From Aquabacterium fontiphilum (GTDB lineage Bacteria > Pseudomonadota > Gammaproteobacteria > Burkholderiales > Burkholderiaceae_C), in contig NZ_JAAAPN010000006.1 of NCBI RefSeq assembly GCF_009909205.1, positions 186,001 to 250,000 of the forward strand: DNA of 64,000 bases, in the 5' to 3' direction. Shown here piece by piece: positions 35,418 through 45,125 of the stretch. The translations under genes and the position numbers were made by a program. Below the pieces are notes generated by a model. The model saw nothing but the letters and a program-made list of their open reading frames with translations. It was not told where the DNA came from and did not search any database. Each line of letters starts with the position of its first letter. Within the stretch, counting starts at the first letter, position 1.

Positions 35418-36671
35418 ATGCAAATCTATCTGGTGGGCGGCGCCGTGCGAGACCGGCTGCTTGGATGCCCGATTGGTGACCGCGATTGGGTGGTGGTGGG
35501 CGCCACCCCCCAGGACATGGCCGAGCGGGGCTTCCGCCCGGTGGGCAAGGATTTCCCCGTCTTTCTGCACCCCGATACCGGCGAGGAGTACGCGCTGGCG
35601 CGCACCGAGCGCAAGCAGGGCCGCGGCTACAAGGGCTTTGTCGTACAGGCCTCGCCCGAGGTGTCGCTCGAAGACGACTTGCTGCGCCGCGACCTGACCA
35701 TCAATGCCATGGCCGAGACCCCGGACGGCACGGTGATCGACCCGTTCAATGGCCAGGCCGACCTGCGCGCGCGCGTGTTGCGCCATGTCTCGCCCGCCTT
35801 TGCGGAAGACCCGGTGCGCATCCTTCGCCTGGCGCGCTTTGCCGCGCGCTTTCCGGATTTCCAGGTGGCCGATGACACGCTGGCGCTGATGCGCGCGATG
35901 GTGGACGACGGCGAGGTCGACCACCTGGTGGCCGAGCGCGTGTGGCAGGAGTTGGCGCGCGGGCTGATGGCCGAGCGGCCTTCGCGAATGTTCGAGGTTT
36001 TGCGGTCCTGTGGCGCGCTGGCTCGCCTGTTGCCAGAACTGGATGCCCTGTGGGGCGTGCCGCAACGGCCTGAATACCACCCCGAGGTCGACACCGGGGT
36101 GCACGTGATGATGGTGATCGACATGAGCGCGCAGCTGGGCGCGGCATTGCCCGTGCGCTATGCCTGTCTGGGCCACGACCTGGGCAAGGGCACCACCCCG
36201 GCGGATGTGCTGCCTCGCCACCTGGGTCACGAGGGTCGCAGCGTCAAGCTGCTGCAGCGCATCGGCGAGCGCCTGCGCGTGCCCACCGAGTGCCGCGAGC
36301 TGGCCGAGGTGGTGGCGCGCGAACACGGCCATGTGCATGCCAGCGCGGGCCTGTCGGCCGCTGCCACCCTGCGCCTGCTGGAGCGCTGCGACGCCATCCG
36401 CAAACCCGCCCGCTTCGAGCAGGTGCTGCAGGCCTGCGAGTGCGACGCCAGAGGTCGGCTCGGGCTGCAGGCGCAGCCCTATCCGCAGGCCGAGCGGCTG
36501 CGTCAGGCGCTGGCTGCAGCGCTGGCCGTCGACACCGCCCGCGTCTCGGCCGAGGCACTGGCCCAGGGGCTGCAGGGGCCGCGCATTGGCGAGCGCATCC
36601 ACCAGGCGCGCGTGGCTGCCTTGACGGTGGCCCTGGCCGCGGCCCAGCCGGCCCTGCGTGAGGACGCATGA
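35418..36671 (+). CDS. cca: CCA tRNA nucleotidyltransferase (multifunctional)
   Basis: Adds or repairs the 3' CCA end of tRNAs. It has 417 residues: class II nucleotidyltransferase head with VGGAVRD (6-12), catalytic GDRDWV, and the [10 protein letters not shown] motif, followed by a C-terminal HD phosphohydrolase domain with HDLGKG, typical of the gammaproteobacterial/betaproteobacterial multifunctional type with 2',3'-cyclic phosphodiesterase activity. The stop overlaps the next gene as ATGA, so the response regulator is co-translated. Confidence 0.95.
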   Translation: MQIYLVGGAVRDRLLGCPIGDRDWVVVGATPQDMAERGFRPVGKDFPVFLHPDTGEEYALARTERKQGRGYKGFVVQASPEVSLEDDLLRRDLTINAMAETPDGTVIDPFNGQADLRARVLRHVSPAFAEDPVRILRLARFAARFPDFQVADDTLALMRAMVDDGEVDHLVAERVWQELARGLMAERPSRMFEVLRSCGALARLLPELDALWGVPQRPEYHPEVDTGVHVMMVIDMSAQLGAALPVRYACLGHDLGKGTTPADVLPRHLGHEGRSVKLLQRIGERLRVPTECRELAEVVAREHGHVHASAGLSAAATLRLLERCDAIRKPARFEQVLQACECDARGRLGLQAQPYPQAERLRQALAAALAVDTARVSAEALAQGLQGPRIGERIHQARVAALTVALAAAQPALREDA

Positions 36672-37315
36672 GCCAGGCGCCCTTGCCCCCGCCGGTGGTG
36701 CTGGTGGTCGACGATCACGCGCTTGTGCGCGAGGGCGTGGTCAGCGTGCTGCGGCGTGCGGCGCCGCATGCAACCGTGCACCAGGCCGGCAGCCTGCAGG
36801 AGGCCCGGGCCTGCCTGGACACCGGTCTGATGCCCGCCACCGTGGTGCTCGATCTGTCACTGCCCGACAGCCAGGGCCTGGCCACCCTGCAGACGCTGCG
36901 TCAGTGGCTGCCCCAGGCTCACGTGGCCATCGTCTCGGCCCACAATGACCTGGATCTGGCCATGGCCTGCCTGCGCGAGGGCGCGAGCGCTTTCGTGCCC
37001 AAACAGGGCAGCCTGGCGGCGTTCGAGCACGCGCTGACCGTGATTGCCGCTGGCGGCCTGTACTTTCCGCGTGAGCTGTTTCTGAGCGCGGGCGTCGCAG
37101 CCGGTCCGGCCACGCCGCCCCAAGTGACATTGACCCCACGGCAACAGCAGGTGCTCGGCCACCTGCTGACCGGCGCGACCAACCCCATGATCGCCGAGGC
37201 ACTGGGCATCAGTGCCGAGACGGTCAAGCTCCACGTCAGTGCCATCCTGCAGGCCCACGGCGCCGCCAACCGCATGCAGCTGGTGCTGATGCACGCCCGC
37301 AGCGGCAGCCACTGA
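36668..37315 (+). CDS. NarL/LuxR-family response regulator
   Basis: Two-component DNA-binding regulator, 215 residues. The receiver domain (about 8-125) has the acidic pair DD at 15-16, phosphoacceptor Asp62 (LDLSLPD) and a Lys in VPKQG. The LuxR-type HTH (about 148-205) has [19 protein letters not shown]. It begins within the cca stop and is followed 1 base later by a hybrid kinase, so the pair is cognate. Target genes are unknown; the fatty-acid genes downstream are a possibility by position only. Confidence 0.9.
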   Translation: MSQAPLPPPVVLVVDDHALVREGVVSVLRRAAPHATVHQAGSLQEARACLDTGLMPATVVLDLSLPDSQGLATLQTLRQWLPQAHVAIVSAHNDLDLAMACLREGASAFVPKQGSLAAFEHALTVIAAGGLYFPRELFLSAGVAAGPATPPQVTLTPRQQQVLGHLLTGATNPMIAEALGISAETVKLHVSAILQAHGAANRMQLVLMHARSGSH

Positions 37316-37316
37316 G

Positions 37317-39122
37317 ATGCAGCTGCTGCGCCTGTCGCTGTCCGGCCTGCCGCCCGACGACCGCGCCATCTACATCGAGCAGCTGCGCGAGCACTGGCGG
37401 CTCGATGTGTGGACGGTGCCCGGCCAGCTGCTGGCGCTGCTGGCCCTGAGCCCCGTCATCCTCGGCAGCGGGCTCAAGTGGTGGGCCTGGCTCGGGCCGG
37501 TGGCCTTGCTGCTGGCCTCGTGGGCCTGGGCGGTGCGAGCCCCCGCGCGCCTGCGACGCGTCACGCTCGATGAAGCCAGCTACAGCAGATGGCGGCGGCG
37601 CACCCTGTTGCGCGAGCTGGCCCAAAGCCTGGGCTGGGCGCTACTGGCTGCGGCCCTGTGGGGCGCGCTGGATGAGCAGTGGCATCTGCTGATCCTCACC
37701 GGCTTGCTGGTGTTCACTTACACGGCCATGTTCTTCAGCACGCACGACACTGGCGTGGCCGCCGTGGCCAGCGTACCCATTCTGCTGACCATGCAGGCGC
37801 GCCTGTGGTGGAGTGATGGCGCGGGCCACGGCACGATTGCACTGATCCTGGCCGCCTCGATGCTGACCTGTCTGTTCGTGGGCCGGCTGGTCGAGCAGCG
37901 GCTGTTCGAGGGCGAGCGGCTGCGTCGGCGCAACCAGGCCCTGGTGCGTTCGCTGGAGCACGAAATGGCCCAGCTCAGCCAGGCGCGCGACGCAGCCCAG
38001 CAAGCCAACCAGCACAAGAGCGCCTTTCTGGCTGCGGCCAGCCATGACCTGCGACAGCCGCTGCACAGCCTGACGCTGCTGTCTGGCGTGATGGCGCGCA
38101 CGGCCGACGCACCCACCCTGCAGGCCACCGCGCAGCGCATGCAGTCGGCCATCGATGGCCTGCGTTTCGTCTTCGACCAACTGTTCGACATCGCCCGGCT
38201 GGACGCCGGCAAGCAGCCACCGCGCCCGCAAGCCCTGTCGGTGGACGCCGTGCTGTCGGCATTGAGTGACGAAATGGCGCCTCTGTGCGAGGCCAAGGGC
38301 TTGCGCTGGCAATGCCTGCCCGCCGCCGGCATGGGGTGCATGGCCGACCCGGTCTACCTGCAGCGCAGCCTGCGCAACCTGCTGGACAACGCGCTGCGCT
38401 ACACCGCCCAGGGCGGCGTCCTGCTGCGCGCCCGGCGCCGTGGGCCGCATGTCGTGCTCCAGGTATGGGACACCGGGCCCGGGATCGCGCGCGACTGGCG
38501 GGCCCGCATCTTCGACGACCACGTCCAGGGGCACAACGCGCAGCGGCTGCGCAGCGAAGGGCTGGGCCTGGGCCTGGCAGTGGTGCGCCGTATGGCCGAG
38601 GCGGGCGGCTACCGCATCGACGTGCGTTCTCGCCCCGGCCGGGGCAGTTGCTTCGCGCTGTGGCTGCCGGCGTGTCCGCCCCCCAAGCCGGCCCCTGGGC
38701 CCGCGTGGGGCTCGCTGACTGACTCAGCGGGCGGGCCGACACCGGATGCACCGCCCATCGTGGTGATTGTCGAAGACGACCCCGACGTTCGCGACGCACT
38801 CGCCCGGCTGTTGCCCCTGGCTGGCTGGGCCGTGGCGGCCGGCGCCACGTGCGAAGAGGCGGTCGAGGCCGTGGCCGCGCTGGGTCGCATGCCGCACGTG
38901 GCGCTGTGCGACCACCGCCTGGCAGGGCCGGACGATGGGCTGGCGGTCATCGCGCGTTTGCGGCACGAGTTCGGCCGCGCCTTGCCCGCGGGCCTGCTGA
39001 CCGGCGACCTGGACGCGGGCCTGCCCGCCCGCTGTGCGGCCGAGGAGGTGGTGCTGGCTCGCAAGCCCCTGCGGGACGACGCACTGCTGAGCTTGCTGCG
39101 CACGCTCATCACACCGCGCTGA
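37317..39122 (+). CDS. Membrane hybrid sensor histidine kinase with C-terminal receiver
   Basis: Sensor kinase of 601 residues. The N-terminal half has about five to six membrane helices (35-75, 105-190) with almost no periplasmic loop, so it may sense a membrane or lipophilic signal. A short coiled coil leads to HisKA with ASHDLRQPL (His243), then HATPase_c: N box RNLLDNALRYT (353-363), DTGPGI (395-400), GLGLGL (415-420). After a Pro/Gly linker, a receiver domain (about 480-600) carries phosphoacceptor Asp532. The partner is the response regulator 1 base upstream. The HDLRQPL H-box is shared by a kinase group common in Burkholderiales. Confidence 0.9.
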   Translation: MQLLRLSLSGLPPDDRAIYIEQLREHWRLDVWTVPGQLLALLALSPVILGSGLKWWAWLGPVALLLASWAWAVRAPARLRRVTLDEASYSRWRRRTLLRELAQSLGWALLAAALWGALDEQWHLLILTGLLVFTYTAMFFSTHDTGVAAVASVPILLTMQARLWWSDGAGHGTIALILAASMLTCLFVGRLVEQRLFEGERLRRRNQALVRSLEHEMAQLSQARDAAQQANQHKSAFLAAASHDLRQPLHSLTLLSGVMARTADAPTLQATAQRMQSAIDGLRFVFDQLFDIARLDAGKQPPRPQALSVDAVLSALSDEMAPLCEAKGLRWQCLPAAGMGCMADPVYLQRSLRNLLDNALRYTAQGGVLLRARRRGPHVVLQVWDTGPGIARDWRARIFDDHVQGHNAQRLRSEGLGLGLAVVRRMAEAGGYRIDVRSRPGRGSCFALWLPACPPPKPAPGPAWGSLTDSAGGPTPDAPPIVVIVEDDPDVRDALARLLPLAGWAVAAGATCEEAVEAVAALGRMPHVALCDHRLAGPDDGLAVIARLRHEFGRALPAGLLTGDLDAGLPARCAAEEVVLARKPLRDDALLSLLRTLITPR

Positions 39123-39217
39123 CCTCCCCAGGTGTACTAGTGGCGCCTCCCCGGCGGGGGAATGGTCAGTCCCGCGACACGGTGGCACGATGAAAGGCCT
39201 CTCTGTGTCCCCGCCCC

Positions 39218-39451
39218 ATGCCCCTGCCCCCGCCTCGCCCCTCCCGCTCTCTGCCTCCGGCTCGTGCATGGCTGGCGTGGGTGACGATGGCATGCGTCGC
39301 TGCCGTGCTGCTGGGGCTGGCCAGTTGGCTGGGTGCCGGCCGACCGGACACGTGGTGGCAGCGTGCCGGCCCGGAGGCGGGGCTCGGCCTGCTGGCGATC
39401 GGGTTGGTGGCCACCGCACGCTTGCTGCGCATGCAGCGCCGCTCCCGCTGA
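39218..39451 (+). CDS. Small putative membrane protein (doubtful)
   Basis: A 77-residue open frame in the 453-base gap between the kinase and the acyl-CoA synthetase. It encodes two hydrophobic segments (about 19-40, 54-68) and an Arg-rich end. There is no clear ribosome site before the ATG; an inner ATG at 39287 is also possible. Overlapping frames are open as well, so it may be chance in GC-rich DNA. The rest of the gap shows no gene. Confidence 0.35.
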   Translation: MPLPPPRPSRSLPPARAWLAWVTMACVAAVLLGLASWLGAGRPDTWWQRAGPEAGLGLLAIGLVATARLLRMQRRSR

Positions 39452-39575
39452 GCGCCGACCCTGGCAAACTGTCGCGGGCTCGCCCCCTCGTTATCAGTGT
39501 TTCCCCGGGGATGGCGCCGCCGATCCTCCTCGCGCAGCATGGGTGTCCCGATCATCGCGGACTGCCGTTCCACCC

Positions 39576-41435
39576 ATGCCGTCGACCCCACCCGTGAACA
39601 CCACCACCCTCGCTCCCGACCGTGCTGCCACGCCCGCCACCATCGGCCTGGGCCGCTGGCTATCAGCCGCACTGCGCACCGCCCCCGACCTGCCCATCCT
39701 GGTGCCAGGCATCCTGAAGCTGGCGCTCACCAGACCTCACCACACAGGCTCGATCGGCCTGACCTTCGAGCGCCGCACCGCCCGTCAGCCTCAAGCAGCC
39801 GCCCTGCGCTTCGAAGACCGCAGCTGGACGTACGCCGAACTCAACGCCTGGGCCAACCGGGTCGCTCACCGCCTGAAAGAAGCGGGCGTGAAGCCCGGCG
39901 ATGCCGTCGGGCTGCTGATGGAGAACCGCGCCGAACTGCTCGCCTACACGCTGGGCATCGTCAAGCTCGGCGCCATCACCACACTGCTCAACCACAACCT
40001 GCGGGGCGAGTCACTGGCGCACAGCCTGCGCATCACCGGTCCGCGCATCGTGATCGCTGGTGTGGAATGCGAGGCTGCCGTCCGTTCACTGGACGAGGGC
40101 CACTCGCCCGGTTACACGCCGACCTGGTGGTGGGACGGCGATGGCCCGGTGCCGGAGGGCGGACTGGACATGCGGGCCTTGCTGCATGGCGCGCCCGAAG
40201 CCAATCTGCCCGAAACCGGCCAGATCCTGCTCAAGCAGCCGTGTTTTCACATCTTCACATCGGGTACGACGGGCATGCCCAAGGCCTCGGTGATGTCCCA
40301 CTACCGCTGGCACCGCTGCATGTATGGCCTGGGCGTGCTCGGCCTGCGCCTGAGGGCCGACGACGTGCTGTATTGCGCCCTGCCCCTGTACCACAACAAC
40401 GCGCTGACGGTGTCGTGGGGCGCCGCCGTGGGCTCGGGTGCCTGCCTGGCCCTGGCCCGAAAGTTCAGCGCGTCCGGCTTCTGGACCGACGTCCGACGCC
40501 ATCGCGCCACGGCTTTCACCTACATCGGCGAGCTGTGCCGTTACCTGCTCAACCAGCCGCCCAAACCCGATGATGCCCAGCATGGCGTGCGCGCCATCAT
40601 CGGCAACGGCCTGCGACCCGACATCTGGGAGGCGTTCCAGCAGCGCTTCGCCATCCAGCACATTGCCGAGTTCTACGCGGCCAGCGAGTGCAACCTGGCC
40701 TTTGTCAATGCGCTGAACATGAGCGGCAGTGCCGGCATGTGCCCGCTGTCGTTCGCCATCGTGGGCTTCGATGTGGGCACCGAGCAGCCCATGCGCGACC
40801 CGGGTGACGGCCTGATGCGCAAAGTTGACAAGGGCGGCGTCGGGCTGCTGATCACCGAGATCACCGACCGCGCCCCGCTGGATGGCTACACGGATGCCAA
40901 GGCCACGGAAGCCAAGGTCTTCCGCAACGTGTTCAAGGCCGGAGACGCCTGGTTCAACACCGGTGATCTGGTGCGCGACCAGGGCTTTGGCCACATCCAG
41001 TTCATCGACCGCGTGGGCGACACCTTCCGCTGGAAGGGCGAGAACGTGGCCACCACCGAGGTCGAGGCTGCGCTGTGCCAGCAGGCGGGCATCCAGGAGG
41101 CCGTGGTCTACGGCGTGCAGGTCCCTGGTGCCGACGGCCGCGCGGGCATGGCTGCCATCCAACTCGCCGAAGGGGTGAACACCATCGACGGGCCCGCACT
41201 GATGACCGGCTTGCGCGAGGCCCTACCCCGCTACGCCATCCCGCTGTTCCTGCGCCTGCGCGATGCGCACGAGGTCACGGCCACATTCAAGCACCGCAAG
41301 GTCGAGCTCAAGCGCGAGGGCTTTGACCCCGCTCAGGTGAGTGAGGCCCTGTGGGTGCTGACGCCTGAAGGCTACACCCCCTTGACGCCCAGCCATCTGC
41401 AGGCCATCCGGGCCGGTCAGTTCCGTTTCGAATGA
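39576..41435 (+). CDS. FATP-type long-chain acyl-CoA synthetase
   Basis: Activates fatty acids to acyl-CoA with ATP, 619 residues. ANL-superfamily motifs: AMP-binding loop FTSGTTGMPKAS (227-238), YAASECN, the NTGDLVRD signature, and a C-terminal region with DTFRWKGENVATTEVE. The overall arrangement, with a hydrophobic N-terminal stretch and this YAASE form, fits the FATP/very-long-chain subfamily rather than classic FadD. The ATG at 39576 is preferred; GTG 39594 is an alternative. Two acyl-CoA dehydrogenase genes follow, so it feeds beta-oxidation, likely including acids derived from alkanes. Confidence 0.9.
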   Translation: MPSTPPVNTTTLAPDRAATPATIGLGRWLSAALRTAPDLPILVPGILKLALTRPHHTGSIGLTFERRTARQPQAAALRFEDRSWTYAELNAWANRVAHRLKEAGVKPGDAVGLLMENRAELLAYTLGIVKLGAITTLLNHNLRGESLAHSLRITGPRIVIAGVECEAAVRSLDEGHSPGYTPTWWWDGDGPVPEGGLDMRALLHGAPEANLPETGQILLKQPCFHIFTSGTTGMPKASVMSHYRWHRCMYGLGVLGLRLRADDVLYCALPLYHNNALTVSWGAAVGSGACLALARKFSASGFWTDVRRHRATAFTYIGELCRYLLNQPPKPDDAQHGVRAIIGNGLRPDIWEAFQQRFAIQHIAEFYAASECNLAFVNALNMSGSAGMCPLSFAIVGFDVGTEQPMRDPGDGLMRKVDKGGVGLLITEITDRAPLDGYTDAKATEAKVFRNVFKAGDAWFNTGDLVRDQGFGHIQFIDRVGDTFRWKGENVATTEVEAALCQQAGIQEAVVYGVQVPGADGRAGMAAIQLAEGVNTIDGPALMTGLREALPRYAIPLFLRLRDAHEVTATFKHRKVELKREGFDPAQVSEALWVLTPEGYTPLTPSHLQAIRAGQFRFE

Positions 41436-41472
41436 GGCGCGCCGCGCCATACCCCCACACGAGGAGACATCC

Positions 41473-42795
41473 ATGAGCAACATCGTCCGCATGGGCTTGC
41501 GCACCCTGCGCAAGGTCGCCGCATCGCCACAGCTGGACAAGGCTGGGCTGCGCAGCCCCACCGAGCGCCTGATCTACGAAGGCACCAAGCTGGGCTTCAA
41601 GTCCATCGCCACTGCCAGTCGCGGCTTCAAGCTGGTGCAGAGCATGGGCAGCGCACAGCGTCCGCAGCGCAAGGCCGCCACCGATTTGTTCGACCTGCGC
41701 CCCGATGACGAGCAGACCATGATGATGGAGGCCATGCGCGTGTTCGCTGACGAACAGCTGCGCCCGGCCGCGCAACAGGCGGATGCCGACAGCGCGATGC
41801 CCGCTGCCCTGGCCCAGGCCTTTGCCGAGCTGGGTGTGGCCTCATTGGCGGTGCCCGATGAGCTGGGCGGCTCGGGCTCGTCGTACGCGGTGATGACGCA
41901 GGTGCTGATCGCCGAGCAACTGGCCCATGGCGACCTGGCCATGGCCTGGGCCTGCCTGGCACCAGCGGCCGTGAGCCTGAGCCTGCTGCGCTGGGGCAGC
42001 GCCCAGCAGCAGGCCACCTACCTGGGCGCCTTCGCAGGCGAACAGCCTCCACCGGCCGCCCTGGCCATCGTCGAGCCCACACCGCTGTTTGATCCGTTTG
42101 CGCTGCGCACCGTGGCCCGTCCCGCGCCGGGTGGTGGCTACGTGCTGCAGGGGGAGAAGAGCCTGGTGCCCGGGGTGGACCGTGCCGAGCTGTTCATCGT
42201 GGCTGCCGATCTGGAAGGCCAGGGCCCACGCCTGTTCGTGGTCGAGGCCGGCACCGCCGGCCTGAGCAGCGCGGCCGAGCCGGCCATGGGCCTGCGGGCC
42301 GCCGCCACCGGCCGTCTCAAGCTCAATGACGTGGCCGTGCCGGCCCATGCCCTGCTGGGCGCCGACCAGCCGAGCGCTTACCGCGAATGCATCCAGCTCG
42401 CTCGCCTGGGCTGGTGCGCGCTGAGCATCGGCTGCGCCCAGGCCGTGCTCGACTACCTCATCCCGTATGTGAACGAACGCGTGGCCTTTGGCGAGCCCAT
42501 CAGCCACCGTCAGTCGGTGGCGTTCGCGGTGTCCAACGTCGCCATTGAGCTTCAGGGCATGCGCCTGCTGACCTGGCGCGCGGCCGAGCTGGCCGACACC
42601 TTGGGCGCCGACGACCCGGCCGTGGCCGAGGCCATCACCCTGGCACGCCGCCAGTGCATCGACAAAGGCATGGCCATTGGCAGCGATGGCGTGCAGCTGC
42701 TGGGCGGCCACGGCTTCGTGAAGGAACACCCGGCCGAGCGCTGGTACCGCGACCTGCGTGCCTTGGCCGTGATGGAGGGCGGGATGCTGCTGTGA
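41473..42795 (+). CDS. Acyl-CoA dehydrogenase family protein (first of pair)
   Basis: Flavoprotein of 440 residues predicted to dehydrogenate an acyl-CoA. It has an N-terminal extension of about 70 residues before the ACAD helical domain, then the middle beta domain and C-terminal helices with VAFGEPISHRQSVAF. The C-terminus ends RDLRALAVMEGGMLL; the Glu in MEGG sits where other family members carry the catalytic base. The middle domain is less conserved than in the second paralogue. GAGGAG lies 7 bases before the ATG. It is in line with the synthetase gene and the second dehydrogenase. Confidence 0.88.
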   Translation: MSNIVRMGLRTLRKVAASPQLDKAGLRSPTERLIYEGTKLGFKSIATASRGFKLVQSMGSAQRPQRKAATDLFDLRPDDEQTMMMEAMRVFADEQLRPAAQQADADSAMPAALAQAFAELGVASLAVPDELGGSGSSYAVMTQVLIAEQLAHGDLAMAWACLAPAAVSLSLLRWGSAQQQATYLGAFAGEQPPPAALAIVEPTPLFDPFALRTVARPAPGGGYVLQGEKSLVPGVDRAELFIVAADLEGQGPRLFVVEAGTAGLSSAAEPAMGLRAAATGRLKLNDVAVPAHALLGADQPSAYRECIQLARLGWCALSIGCAQAVLDYLIPYVNERVAFGEPISHRQSVAFAVSNVAIELQGMRLLTWRAAELADTLGADDPAVAEAITLARRQCIDKGMAIGSDGVQLLGGHGFVKEHPAERWYRDLRALAVMEGGMLL

Positions 42796-42844
42796 GCCCC
42801 AGCCATACCTCCCCCGCTCATCCACCCATTCAGGACACCCGATC

Positions 42845-44056
42845 ATGATCCACCTCGACACCCCCAAGCGCTTTGCGCCGCTGGTCAACCAGGCCCGTGA
42901 AGTGGCCCGCCAGGTGCTGCGCCCCATCTCCCGCCAGTACGACCGCGCCGAACATGAGCGGCCGGTTGAACTCGACATGCTGGCCGCCGCCATCAATGGC
43001 ATGAACGATGCCATGGGCGAAATGGGCGCCGGCGCCACCGGCGTGCGCCGCACCGCACCGCGCAACCCCGACGAGAACACCAACGGCAGCAACCTGTCGA
43101 CCTGCCTGAGCATCATGGAGCTGTGCTGGGGCGACGTCGGCCTGCTGCTGGCCATGCCTGGCCAGGGCCTGGGCAACGCAGCGATCGCCTCGGTGGCCAA
43201 CGAAGAACAGCTGGCGCGCTTCAAGGGCCGCTGGGCGGCCATGGCCATCACCGAGCCGGGCTGCGGTTCCGACTCGGCCGCCATCCGCACCACCGCCCGC
43301 CTGGACGGCGACCACTACGTGCTCAATGGCGAGAAGATCTACGTGACCTCGGGCGACCGGGCCGATCTGGTCGTGGTCTGGGCCACGCTGGACAAGAGCC
43401 TGGGCCGTGCCGCCATCAAGTCCTTCGTGGTCGAGAAAGGCACGCCCGGCTTCGAGCTGGCCCGTCTGGAGCACAAGCTGGGCATCCGCGCCAGCGACAC
43501 GGCGGCCTTCATCCTGAAAGACTGCCGCGTGCCCAAGGCCAACCTGCTGGGCGACCCCGAGATCCAGGCCGAAAAGAGCTTTGCCGGGGTCATGCAGACC
43601 TTCGACAACACCCGCCCGCTGGTGGCCGCCATGGCCGTGGGGCTGGCCAAAGCCTGCCTGGACGAGATCACGCCGCTGATGGCCGAGGCGGGCCTGACAC
43701 TGGACGCCGACCGCCCCCTGCACCGCCAGCCCCACGCGGAGGCCGAGCTGGTGCGCCTGCGCGCCGACTACGAGGCCGCACGCCTGCTGACCCTGCAGGC
43801 CGCCTGGATGGCCGACAACGGCCGCCCCAATTCGCTGGAGGCCTCGATGGCCAAGGCCAAGGCTGGCCGCACCTGTGTGGACATCGCGCTCAAATGCGTG
43901 GAGCTGGCGGGCGCCGTGGGCTACAGCGAGGTGTCGCTGCTGGAGAAATGGGCCCGCGATGCCAAGATCCTCGACATCTTCGAAGGCACGCAGCAGATCC
44001 AGTTGCTGATCATCGCGCGGCGGTTGCTGGGCAAGTCGTCGGCAGAACTGAAGTAA
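42845..44056 (+). CDS. Acyl-CoA dehydrogenase (second of pair)
   Basis: Flavoprotein of 403 residues. Clear ACAD signatures: AMAITEPGCGSD (FAD/substrate contact), VLNGEKIYVTSG, and near the C-terminus DIFEGTQQIQ with the catalytic Glu. It lies 49 bases after the first dehydrogenase gene, so the two may act as a pair or heteromer. Chain-length preference is not readable from sequence. The convergent lipoprotein gene lies 20 bases past the stop. Confidence 0.93.
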   Translation: MIHLDTPKRFAPLVNQAREVARQVLRPISRQYDRAEHERPVELDMLAAAINGMNDAMGEMGAGATGVRRTAPRNPDENTNGSNLSTCLSIMELCWGDVGLLLAMPGQGLGNAAIASVANEEQLARFKGRWAAMAITEPGCGSDSAAIRTTARLDGDHYVLNGEKIYVTSGDRADLVVVWATLDKSLGRAAIKSFVVEKGTPGFELARLEHKLGIRASDTAAFILKDCRVPKANLLGDPEIQAEKSFAGVMQTFDNTRPLVAAMAVGLAKACLDEITPLMAEAGLTLDADRPLHRQPHAEAELVRLRADYEAARLLTLQAAWMADNGRPNSLEASMAKAKAGRTCVDIALKCVELAGAVGYSEVSLLEKWARDAKILDIFEGTQQIQLLIIARRLLGKSSAELK

Positions 44057-44076
44057 CGCCGTCAACGCGCGTCGGC

Positions 44077-44979
44077 TCACCGTCGACGCGCGATCTCCTG
44101 CACATCAGCTTGCCAGCGTGACAGCCGGCTGGCCGCGCGTTCACGCTGCGCGGGTGTGGTCTGAGCCTGGAAGCGCGACGCAAACCCGCAGCCGGCCTGC
44201 ACCCACCGGCTCATCTGCGCCTTGCGCGTGGGCTCCTGCGGGTCGATGCCATCCAGCACCAGCGCCTGCAGGCGATGGCTCACCTCGGCGGTCGTCAGCC
44301 CGCGCGCTCGCGTCTCTGACAGCAAGGCGACATACCCCACCTGAAAACGTTCGAACTCGGACAGAACCGTGCGCGCGCTGAACGGCAAGGTCTGCACGTC
44401 CTGCGCAAGGCGCTCGCGCTGAGCGGCGGTGAAGTCCCCATAGATCCACGAGCCCCATTTCTCCATGAAGGCCACTGCCAGACGGGCCTGCTCATCGGGC
44501 GCCTCGGCCACGTAGCTTTCACGGAACTCGTCGTTGATCTCGGCGAAGAAGACTTGCACCCGCCGCTGCTGAGTTGGCCCGAGGTGCACCATCACGGAAG
44601 CGGCCAGCGGCGCGGCCCAGGCCACGCCTTGCCTGGCCAGCACGAGATAGGCGTCGCGGCGCTCGCAGGCCAGTGCAGGGCTGACTTCACCCCGCACATC
44701 GACGGCCGCTTGGGCCAGCAGTTCGGCCACTCGGGGCATCTGCTCACGTCGATGCTGGGCAAACCACCGTCCGATGGCCGTCTTGGCCATGTCGTACTGG
44801 GAAGCAGTGAAATGGTGGGCCACGTTGGTCCGCCACTGCAGGTAGCGGGGTGCCTGCTCGTAAAGCGTCTGCAACAGACTGCAGGCAGAAAACAGCAGCG
44901 CCGTCATGACGATGACGACTCGCTGAAGCAAATGAGTTGACGCGCGCTTGGCGCCGCCCGATGCGCATGGCCGATTCAT
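44077..44979 (-). CDS. DUF6279-like lipoprotein
   Basis: A 300-residue protein with a lipoprotein signal (hydrophobic VVIVMTALLFSAC; Cys at about 33) and an all-helical body containing LYEQAPRYLQWR and a repeated FTASQYD/FTAAQRE pattern. I recognise the general layout of the DUF6279 lipoprotein family; its function is unknown. It is transcribed alone, 146 bases beyond the ftsZ stop and after the ftsZ terminator. Confidence 0.8.
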   Translation of the reverse strand: MNRPCASGGAKRASTHLLQRVVIVMTALLFSACSLLQTLYEQAPRYLQWRTNVAHHFTASQYDMAKTAIGRWFAQHRREQMPRVAELLAQAAVDVRGEVSPALACERRDAYLVLARQGVAWAAPLAASVMVHLGPTQQRRVQVFFAEINDEFRESYVAEAPDEQARLAVAFMEKWGSWIYGDFTAAQRERLAQDVQTLPFSARTVLSEFERFQVGYVALLSETRARGLTTAEVSHRLQALVLDGIDPQEPTRKAQMSRWVQAGCGFASRFQAQTTPAQRERAASRLSRWQADVQEIARRR

Positions 44980-45059
44980 GGTCGGACCCTAGCGCAGTCC
45001 AGCCACCATGTCATCCGGGATGTATCTGTCAACCAGCCGGGAGGTCGGTTCGATAAGGC

Positions 45060-45089
45060 AAAAGCCCCCCACCCACGCAGGGCGGGGGG
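45060..45089 (-). terminator. Rho-independent terminator of the dcw cluster
   Basis: On the minus strand CCCCCC...GGGGGG form a strong GC-rich stem, followed by CTTTT. It lies 36 bases past the ftsZ stop and closes the division/cell-wall cluster. Confidence 0.8.
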
Positions 45090-45125
45090 ATCAAACAGGC
45101 AACGAAAAAAGAACGAGGCAGGCGA

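Noticed and set aside
39123..39217. TGGCAC near 39182 as a sigma-54 promoter
   Set aside because: The matching TTGC -12 element is absent at the required spacing.
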